Source: Bryobacterales bacterium
Lineage (GTDB): Bacteria; Acidobacteriota; Terriglobia; Bryobacterales; Bryobacteraceae
Length of the DNA: 49,446 bases
Direction: 5' to 3'
NCBI GenBank assembly: GCA_003167495.1
Contig: PMSX01000147.1
Coordinates: forward strand, 1-49,446
Below the pieces are notes generated by a model. The model did not search any database. It was given only the letters and a program-made list of their open reading frames with translations, and was not told where the DNA came from. The position numbers and the translations under genes are program-made. Positions 8,228 to 14,758 of this stretch are shown in pieces (positions within the stretch are counted from its first letter, which is position 1; every line of letters begins with the position of its first letter).

Positions 8228-10285
8228 ATGAAGATGCACCGTTGGCAACTTCTACTCCTTGCGCTGATAATGACCGTGTCCGTTCCACACGGCCGCCAGC
8301 ACGGGGTGGAGCATCTCGCCTACATCGGGCCGGGCGCGGGGTTTGCGTTTCTTGGTTCGTTCCTAACTATCGTGGTCTCGCTCGCAGCAGGCTTCGTTTC
8401 GCTCTGCATTTGGCCGTTCCGCATGCTTTGGCTTGCCTTGAATCGCAAAGGCCGATTTCGAAAGGGCAGCACCAAAAAGATCATTATTCTCGGATTGGAT
8501 GGCCTCGATCCCAAGCTCACCGAACGCTGGATGGCGGAGGGAAAGCTGCCCCATCTGCGGGAACTGGCTGAGCACGGATATTACGGTCAGCTACGCACGA
8601 CATGTCCGCCCCTGTCACCCGTAGCTTGGTCCACGTTCGCAACTGGAGTGAATCCGGCCGGCCACAATATCTTCGACTTCTTGAATCGCAACTTGCGTAC
8701 GTATGCGCCTGAACTTTCTTCGGCAAGAGTGAGGCCCTCAACGCGAGTGTTGAAGCTTGGGAAGTGGCAGATTCCGCTCGCGCGCCCGTCTGTCGAACTA
8801 CGGCGCAAGAGCAAACCGTTTTGGGAGATTCTTGGCGACCATGGTATCGGCAGCACAATTCTAAGAATTCCCGTGACGTTTCCCGCTGTTCCTTTTCACG
8901 GGCGCTTGCTCTCGGCAATGTCGACTCCGGATTTGCGCGGCACGCAAGGTAGCTTTTCCTGGTTCTCGACAGACGCGAAACGGTCGCCGGTGGAAGGTGG
9001 ATTGAAACTGCCACTGACTCGGCTGGGAGATGGATGGGTGGGAAGCTTGCCGGGACCGGAAACTGCTTCCATCAATTTTCAGATCGACCCAGGCAGCAAT
9101 GGTGAGTGGAGATTGCACATCGCCGGCAAGGCCTTTGACCTTGCGCCCGGAGAATACTCGAAGTGGATACGCCTCAGTTTCCCCACAGCAGGAATACCCT
9201 CAGCACATGGCATCGCCCGTTTTCTGCTTACACAAACGGAGCCCGAAATTTCCTTGTATGTCACGCCAGTGGAAATCGATCCTGAAAATCCGGCTTTACC
9301 TATCAGTCATCCGGCTCATTATGCCGTATATCTTTCGAAGCTGCTGGGATCGTTCGCCACGCTTGGCATGGCAGAGGATACGTGGGCTTTGAACGAAGGT
9401 GCAATCAATGAAGACGCTTTCTTGAAACAGGCGAAGCTGATTCAGGCTGAGCGGGAGGCCATGTTTTTTAACGCGCTTGATCGAACCAGGAGTGGCGTGG
9501 CTGCTTGTGTTTTCGACACTACCGACCGTGTGCAGCACATGTTCTACCGACACATGGGGGCCACGGGCGCCGAATCTCCCTACGGCAACGTGATTGAAGA
9601 TCTGTATTGCGATATGGACCGCATTGTTGGCCGCACCTTGCGTTACGTAAACAAAGAGACTGCATTATTTGTGCTCTCCGATCACGGTTTTTGTTCGTTC
9701 CGCCGCGGCATAAACCTCAATGCATGGCTGCGGCAGAACGGCTATCTGGTGCTGCACGAAGGCAGAAGTGAAAGTGAAGACTATTTTGACGGAATCGATT
9801 GGAGCCGCACTCGGGCCTATACGTTTGGGCTCAGTGGTTTGTATCTGAACCTGCAAGGACGAGAGGCGCAAGGAATCGTTCCGCCGGAGCAAGCGGCCGG
9901 TTTGAGATCTGAATTGAAGGAGCGGCTAGCGGGGCTACACGACGAAGCGGATGGCCAGATTGCCATACAAGCCGTGTACGATTCAACCAATATTTACCAT
10001 GGTCCTTACCTGGATTCGGCTCCGGATCTAATTATTGGATACGCGCCTGGCTACCGCGCTTCGTGGAGTGCGGCTGTAGGCAAAGTGACCAAGACTGTTT
10101 TTGAAGACAACGATAAGTGTTGGAGCGGCGATCATTGTGTAGATCCGAGCGCGGTGCCGGGTGTATTGTTTACAAACCAACGGTGGCATCCGGAGAATCC
10201 CGGGATCGAAGATATGGCGCCCACGATTCTTCGGTTGTTTGGAGTGGATCCGCCCGCGTGGATGGAAGGCCGGATATTGGCGTGA
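8228..10285 (+). CDS. Membrane-anchored alkaline phosphatase family protein (type I phosphodiesterase-like)
   Basis: A 685-residue protein. Two hydrophobic segments (about 5-20 and 36-70) place the catalytic part outside or at the membrane face. The AlkP-superfamily metal and catalytic motifs follow in order: IIILGLDGLDP (Asp91), PPLSPVAWSTFATG (127-140, where Ser130 lines up with the superfamily nucleophile), DTTDRVQHMFYRH, LSDHGFCSF and SGDHCVDPS. This is the layout of the nucleotide pyrophosphatase/phosphodiesterase (PF01663-like) branch. It is clearly paralogous to the gene at 11222, with the same motifs and the NAWLRQNGYL region. The stop overlaps the next start in GTGA. The substrate is unknown. 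Confidence 0.8.
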   Translation: MKMHRWQLLLLALIMTVSVPHGRQHGVEHLAYIGPGAGFAFLGSFLTIVVSLAAGFVSLCIWPFRMLWLALNRKGRFRKGSTKKIIILGLDGLDPKLTERWMAEGKLPHLRELAEHGYYGQLRTTCPPLSPVAWSTFATGVNPAGHNIFDFLNRNLRTYAPELSSARVRPSTRVLKLGKWQIPLARPSVELRRKSKPFWEILGDHGIGSTILRIPVTFPAVPFHGRLLSAMSTPDLRGTQGSFSWFSTDAKRSPVEGGLKLPLTRLGDGWVGSLPGPETASINFQIDPGSNGEWRLHIAGKAFDLAPGEYSKWIRLSFPTAGIPSAHGIARFLLTQTEPEISLYVTPVEIDPENPALPISHPAHYAVYLSKLLGSFATLGMAEDTWALNEGAINEDAFLKQAKLIQAEREAMFFNALDRTRSGVAACVFDTTDRVQHMFYRHMGATGAESPYGNVIEDLYCDMDRIVGRTLRYVNKETALFVLSDHGFCSFRRGINLNAWLRQNGYLVLHEGRSESEDYFDGIDWSRTRAYTFGLSGLYLNLQGREAQGIVPPEQAAGLRSELKERLAGLHDEADGQIAIQAVYDSTNIYHGPYLDSAPDLIIGYAPGYRASWSAAVGKVTKTVFEDNDKCWSGDHCVDPSAVPGVLFTNQRWHPENPGIEDMAPTILRLFGVDPPAWMEGRILA

Positions 10286-10476
10286 AATCAAAAACCGCTG
10301 TCAAACTGAATTCGTCATTGTGTGACCGAGCTCGACAGATTGTGGAGCGGGCCGGCTATAGTTCGCTCGAAGAATTTATTGAGCACGCGATGGAACGGGA
10401 TCTGGCAAAGTTGGAAACATCTGAGTCAAAGGAGGAACTGATGCGCAAGTTGAAAGGCTTAGGCTATCTGAAGTGA
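10282..10476 (+). CDS. Small ribbon-helix-helix-like protein within the AlkP operon
   Basis: Sixty-four residues from a GTG that overlaps the previous stop by 4 bp; the next gene starts inside its own stop the same way. A short strand (KTAVKLNSSL) is followed by two amphipathic helices (CDRARQIVERAGYSS and LEEFIEHAMERDLAKLE), the pattern of CopG/MetJ-type ribbon-helix-helix proteins. The tail ELMRKLKGLGYLK resembles the short 'LxxLGYL' ends often carried by sulfatase-like proteins. It could repress the operon or act as a small subunit. No operator could be tied to it, and neither role is shown. Confidence 0.7.
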   Translation: MKSKTAVKLNSSLCDRARQIVERAGYSSLEEFIEHAMERDLAKLETSESKEELMRKLKGLGYLK

Positions 10477-11216
10477 ACTCCGGTGACTTGGGTGCGCCGG
10501 CGTTTGCCTGGGTAACATCATTGGGAGCGATCTCGGGAGCCGCGTCGGTGCTAGTATTCCGGCGCTGGACGGATAACGAACGTCTACGCCAGACCGCGAA
10601 CCGCATTGTGGCGCACTTATTGGAGATTAGCCTCTTTGCGGAAGAGCCGCGCTTCGTGCTGCGCGCTCAGCGCGATTTGATTGTTGAAAATGGCCGACTT
10701 TTGCGGCAGTTGGCACGGCCGTCACTGTTCTTAGTAGTGCCCTTTGCAGTTTTGCTAGCCACTATCGATTTATTTTTTGGGCACGTGCCCTTGCGTCCTG
10801 GGGAAACCGAGCTGGTAACAGTTCAATTCAAGAGCACCGGAACAACCGCGCACCTGAAAGTTCCGAGCGGCATTGAAGTAGATGGGCCGCCCGTATACAT
10901 TCCGGTCGAACGGCAACTGGTATGGCAAATACATGCCGACAGTGCTGCCAAAGGCGAAGCGGTCCTTTCCACGGGAGAGACAACAATCGGGAAACGGATC
11001 ACAGCAGGCAACGGGTTTTCATTTGTCTCGGCAGAACGCGGAGCGTCGCTGTGGCATTCATTGCTGCACCCTGGAGAATGGCCGTTTTCGAGCAATATAA
11101 TCGACTCGATCAAAATTGGATATCGAACGGCAACCGTATTCCACGCTCATTGGCTGTGGTGGTTCGGCTTGTCTTCAGTGCTCGGCGCTGGGTTGCCCGC
11201 AGTCAGACGTAGCTAG
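10473..11216 (+). CDS. Unrecognised membrane protein of the AlkP operon
   Basis: A 247-residue protein from a GTG start inside the previous stop codon. Predicted membrane segments lie near 9-28, 83-103 and 223-243. Between the first two is a charged helical stretch (RRWTDNERLRQ to RAQRDLIVENGRLL). Between the last two is a roughly 120-residue soluble part rich in beta-strand-like sequence (ETELVTVQFKSTG, PVYIPVERQLVWQIHADS), probably extracytoplasmic. I do not recognise the family. Its place between two AlkP-superfamily genes suggests it anchors them or acts together with them at the membrane. Confidence 0.75.
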   Translation: MNSGDLGAPAFAWVTSLGAISGAASVLVFRRWTDNERLRQTANRIVAHLLEISLFAEEPRFVLRAQRDLIVENGRLLRQLARPSLFLVVPFAVLLATIDLFFGHVPLRPGETELVTVQFKSTGTTAHLKVPSGIEVDGPPVYIPVERQLVWQIHADSAAKGEAVLSTGETTIGKRITAGNGFSFVSAERGASLWHSLLHPGEWPFSSNIIDSIKIGYRTATVFHAHWLWWFGLSSVLGAGLPAVRRS

Positions 11217-11221
11217 GAACC

Positions 11222-13108
11222 ATGCACAATTTTCGTCTTCTCATAGTCGCTTTCACAAGTCTCCTATGCGTGACGGACGGTTGCGGCCGAAGGCGAGACC
11301 TAGGGGCACTCCCGAAAGTAATTGTGCTTGGCGTCGATGGCATGGACCCGGCGTTTGTGGAGCGTCACTGGGACGCGTTGCCGAATCTAAGGGCACTCAG
11401 AGACAGCGGCTATTTCGGCAGGCTTCGGACTACAAATCCGCCGCAAAGCCCGGTAGCGTGGTCCACATTCATCACTGGACTCGACCCCGATCAGCACGGC
11501 ATCTACGACTTTGTTCACCGCGATCCGACAACGCTTAGCCTTTTTTCATCGATGTCGAAAACGGAGGATCCAAAACTCGTGCTGCCCCTGGGGCCGTACT
11601 TGCTCCCTCTCTCTTCTCCGCGTGTATTTATACCGCGAGATGGCACACCGTTTTGGCGCACATTGACGGAGCATGGCATTCCCGCCATTGTGCAACACAT
11701 GCCCGTCAACTATCCACCCGAGGCCGCGGGCAGGGGCCTATCAGGCATGGGAACGCCGGATTTGCTTGGCACGCTTGGTACGTTCACGTTTTTCACTGAT
11801 GATCCGATCGAGCTGGCACGATCCGTCCCAGGTGGGCGGATCGTCAAAGCACAAATCTCAAACGGACGGGCGACCTTTGCCATCGAAGGTCCGCCGAATC
11901 CTCTTCGCAAAGACCATGCGGTCGCGGCGGTGGCGATGACGCTGGACGTGGATCCAGTGAACAACGTCGCCCGCATAACTTTCGGAGACCAAGCGGTTTT
12001 GATTCACCAAGGCGAGTGGTCTGGTTGGCTTACCGCAAACTTTACTCTAATTCCGCATATCTCTTCAGTGCACGGCATGGTTCGGGTCTTTGCCAAACAG
12101 TTGCACCCCGGACTCGAAATCTACCTCTCTCCCATCAACTTTGATCCTATAGCGCCGGCAATGCCCATTTCGTCGCCCGCGCACTGGGCGGCTGAGATCG
12201 AGTCCGATCTTGGCCCGTATTCCACTCTCGGCATTCCGGAGGACACTTCCGCGTTGAGGCAAGAGGTGTTGACTCTGCCTGAGTTCCGCGAGCAGGCTCG
12301 GCTTGTCTTCGCTGAGGAAGCAAAACTCTTAAGCTATTCGTTGCGGCAATTCAAAGGTGGATTCATGTTTTTCTACTTTTCGTCAGTGGATCAGAATTCG
12401 CACATTTTGTGGAACAAGCACGAAGGTGAATTGTTGAAAGTGTACCGTGAGGTGGACGACTGTATCGGAGCAATGCGCCATGAACAGCCTAACGCCAAAC
12501 TGATGATCATTTCCGATCACGGTTTTACTACGTTTGAACGCGCGGTTCACTTAAACGCTTGGTTAAGCCAGCGAGGATTCTTGCGCGCATCCGTCACACC
12601 GGCCGCGGACGCTGGACTCGAGGCAGTTGACTGGAAATCGACTGATGCCTATGCGGTTGGTCTCAACGGCCTTTACATCAATCTGAAGGGCCGCGAACGT
12701 CTTGGCACAGTCGACCCTGGCAAGGCGAAAGCATTGCTGGCTAGCCTTCGCGATCAATTGCTGGCTTGGAGGGACCCTGGCAACGGACGAGCGGTGATCG
12801 AAACCGTAACTCCGACAGCGCCTTCGTCCGCAAACAGGAATGCCGCGCCCGATCTTGAAGTTGGGTACGCTGCGGGATACCGCGCCTCTTGGCAGACAGC
12901 ACTTGGCCAGATTCCGGCCAATCTGATTGAGGATAACAACGATGCCTGGATTGGCGATCATTGCGTCGATCCGGATGTTGTTCCGGGCGTGCTCTTCAGC
13001 AGCGAAAGGATTCAGCCTAGTTCGCCGCGGTTACAAGACGTGACCGCAGCCGTTCTGAAACGATTTGGCATACCGCCGCCCGTGGGATACCACGGAGATG
13101 TATTTTAA
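11222..13108 (+). CDS. Exported alkaline phosphatase family protein, paralogue of the 8228 gene
   Basis: A 628-residue protein with an N-terminal signal sequence (LLIVAFTSLLCV); Cys21 follows it but the lipobox is poor, so lipoprotein status is uncertain. AlkP motifs in order: VIVLGVDGMDP (Asp39), PPQSPVAWSTFITG (Ser76 in the nucleophile place), SSVDQNSHILWNKH, ISDHGF and IGDHCVDPD. The domain is the same type as in the 8228 gene, but this copy lacks the two-helix membrane lead. It begins 5 bp after the membrane-protein gene. The pair therefore looks like a duplication that kept the catalytic residues and changed its location signal. The substrate is unknown. Confidence 0.8.
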   Translation: MHNFRLLIVAFTSLLCVTDGCGRRRDLGALPKVIVLGVDGMDPAFVERHWDALPNLRALRDSGYFGRLRTTNPPQSPVAWSTFITGLDPDQHGIYDFVHRDPTTLSLFSSMSKTEDPKLVLPLGPYLLPLSSPRVFIPRDGTPFWRTLTEHGIPAIVQHMPVNYPPEAAGRGLSGMGTPDLLGTLGTFTFFTDDPIELARSVPGGRIVKAQISNGRATFAIEGPPNPLRKDHAVAAVAMTLDVDPVNNVARITFGDQAVLIHQGEWSGWLTANFTLIPHISSVHGMVRVFAKQLHPGLEIYLSPINFDPIAPAMPISSPAHWAAEIESDLGPYSTLGIPEDTSALRQEVLTLPEFREQARLVFAEEAKLLSYSLRQFKGGFMFFYFSSVDQNSHILWNKHEGELLKVYREVDDCIGAMRHEQPNAKLMIISDHGFTTFERAVHLNAWLSQRGFLRASVTPAADAGLEAVDWKSTDAYAVGLNGLYINLKGRERLGTVDPGKAKALLASLRDQLLAWRDPGNGRAVIETVTPTAPSSANRNAAPDLEVGYAAGYRASWQTALGQIPANLIEDNNDAWIGDHCVDPDVVPGVLFSSERIQPSSPRLQDVTAAVLKRFGIPPPVGYHGDVF

Positions 13109-13149
13109 AGCCTTGCGCCTGTGCGAACCTTCAGCTTTCGCCCATTCGA

Positions 13150-14139
13150 TTAGCGACGACCACCACCACCGCCGTGGAAGCCGCCACCTCGGAATCCGCC
13201 ACTTACGCCGTTTCCATGAATCCCAACAAAGGCATGTCCTTCGCCGTAGGCACCGTGAGGAAAGCCTCCATAGAACCCATGGTAGAACCCGGGATAAAAG
13301 CCGCCGTAAAAGGCAAAGCCGAATGGGCTGTAGAAAAGGCCAGGGCCCCAGAAACCGTAGAAGTTTGCATAGGGGTCCCAAAACCAGCCATCCCCGACTG
13401 GATAGTAACCAGCGGAGTTCTGGGCCACTAATTTGTTTTGATCGGATTCGGCGCGACTGCGGGCCGCGCTCCAGACGTACAGCGGATCCTGTTTTGCTTG
13501 ATTCTCATCAAACCCGGATTTCTTAAGCTTAGGGTTATCGACGAGCAAAACCTGATCACTTTTGCCGACGTCATCATGGTTCGTCAAGCCAACCACGTCC
13601 GCCTTGCCATCGAAAACCCTCAAGCCAGGGGGAATAGCCGTAAAACCATACAGGCCTTTCTTCAGCATGTCGACAGAGGTCGACGCAAGGGTAACTTCGA
13701 GGTGAGTACCAGAAATCAGTTGATCGACTTCGACCAACGCATTGCCGCGTACCAGATTGATTCGAGTATCCGCAAGGCCAACGGCGGTAACGCTAAGTTG
13801 GCTGTCCGGGCCAACGCGGAGAAATGCGCCCGGTGTGAGCAGCACCTCAACGTATCCATCGTTGGCGGTGTCAAGAGCTTGGCCCGGCTGGAGCGCGAAG
13901 TGTCCGACGGATTGAAGCGTCAATGGCTGGCCAGCGGCCGATACTTGACCTTGAACGTAATTCACCGAGCCCGGTCTCGGGAGTTCCGCAGGCGGCATCC
14001 CTCCCGGCGGCATTGAGCCTGGTTGCATTTGCTGTGCCGGTTGATTGTTGTAACCGCCAGGAGCTTGGGCGAAACTGCACGTTGCCGTGGCGAGCAGAGC
14101 CACAACTAATCTCAAATGATGATTCGAACCCGTTTTCAT
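13150..14139 (-). CDS. Exported FecR-domain protein with aromatic/glycine-rich tail
   Basis: A 329-residue protein with a clear signal peptide (cleavage after CSFAQA, residue 25). A Pro/Gln/Gly-rich spacer (27-57) leads to a FecR-type beta-rich domain (about 58-190), recognisable from VNYVQGQVSAAGQPL, LLTPGAFLRVGPDSQL and the following INLVRGNALVEV. The C-terminal third is dominated by Tyr, Phe, Trp and Gly (GFYPGFYHGFYGG; GFHGGGGG at the end). FecR domains occur in anti-sigma factors and, in Acidobacteria, in many exported proteins without a sigma partner. No sigma factor is nearby, so an envelope or matrix role is more likely than signalling. Confidence 0.75.
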   Translation of the reverse strand: MKTGSNHHLRLVVALLATATCSFAQAPGGYNNQPAQQMQPGSMPPGGMPPAELPRPGSVNYVQGQVSAAGQPLTLQSVGHFALQPGQALDTANDGYVEVLLTPGAFLRVGPDSQLSVTAVGLADTRINLVRGNALVEVDQLISGTHLEVTLASTSVDMLKKGLYGFTAIPPGLRVFDGKADVVGLTNHDDVGKSDQVLLVDNPKLKKSGFDENQAKQDPLYVWSAARSRAESDQNKLVAQNSAGYYPVGDGWFWDPYANFYGFWGPGLFYSPFGFAFYGGFYPGFYHGFYGGFPHGAYGEGHAFVGIHGNGVSGGFRGGGFHGGGGGRR

Positions 14140-14375
14140 TTGTCTTCCACCTTTTTAGACGTCTTAAAGACCAGCAGGACTCCGCGTATTTGTACCGATA
14201 TCAAATCCAGGGAAATCTATGCTGCGCCAGCACCACCACCCATGCCAAGCGCCATGAACCCAGAACATAGTTTGCCATGAGTCGTGAATTTATCACAGGC
14301 TCTGCGCGAGCCGCTGCCCCGTTTAGGGCGTGCGCGGCGAATTAGGACTCGGGCATCACTTTTGCCTCTTGCCAA

Positions 14376-14412
14376 TTGTCGATAGTCGAGGTATACTTGT
14401 CGATAGTCGAGG
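14376..14412 (+). promoter_or_regulatory. Tandem 16-bp direct repeats around the second padR promoter
   Basis: TTGTCGATAGTCGAGG occurs at 14376-14391 and again, exactly, at 14397-14412. The 21-bp period is two turns of the helix, so both copies face the same side. A TATACT hexamer (14392-14397) lies between them and can serve as the -10 box. The padR start codon is 11 bp after the second copy. The arrangement fits an autoregulatory PadR operator, which is an inference from position. Confidence 0.55.
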
Positions 14413-14422
14413 CGTCGACAGT

Positions 14423-14752
14423 ATGCCCAAACCATCAGATTTGCTCCAAGGAACGCTCGATCTTTTGATTCTGAAGACCATCGCCCGCAAGCCCCTCCAT
14501 GGTTGGGGTATCGCGAAGCGGATACAAACACTCTCCGGTGACATCCTGTCAGTGGGTCAAGGCTCCCTGTACCCGGCATTGCACCGGCTCGAAAATCAGG
14601 CCTGGATTTCCGCGGAGTGGGAGGAGTCCGATCTCGGACGGACGGCCAAGGTCTATTCACTCACTCGGGAGGGCCGGAAACAACTGGAGCGCGAACTCAA
14701 AAGTTGGGACCGCCTCTCGTCCGCCGTTCAACTTCTCATCCAAAACGCCTAA
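14423..14752 (+). CDS. PadR family transcriptional regulator
   Basis: A 109-residue PadR protein. It begins MPKPSDLLQGTLDLLILKTI, the common start of the PadR/YtrA-adjacent group. Next come HGWGIAKRIQ, then GQGSLYPALHRLENQAWI (recognition helix and wing) and KVYSLTREGRKQL. The ATG at 14423 follows a promoter region with two direct repeats. The permease gene starts 6 bp after the stop, so the two form an operon, and repression of both genes from that region is expected. This regulator and the one at 403 belong to different PadR subtypes, so cross-control is unlikely. Confidence 0.9.
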   Translation: MPKPSDLLQGTLDLLILKTIARKPLHGWGIAKRIQTLSGDILSVGQGSLYPALHRLENQAWISAEWEESDLGRTAKVYSLTREGRKQLERELKSWDRLSSAVQLLIQNA

Positions 14753-14758
14753 CACTGG

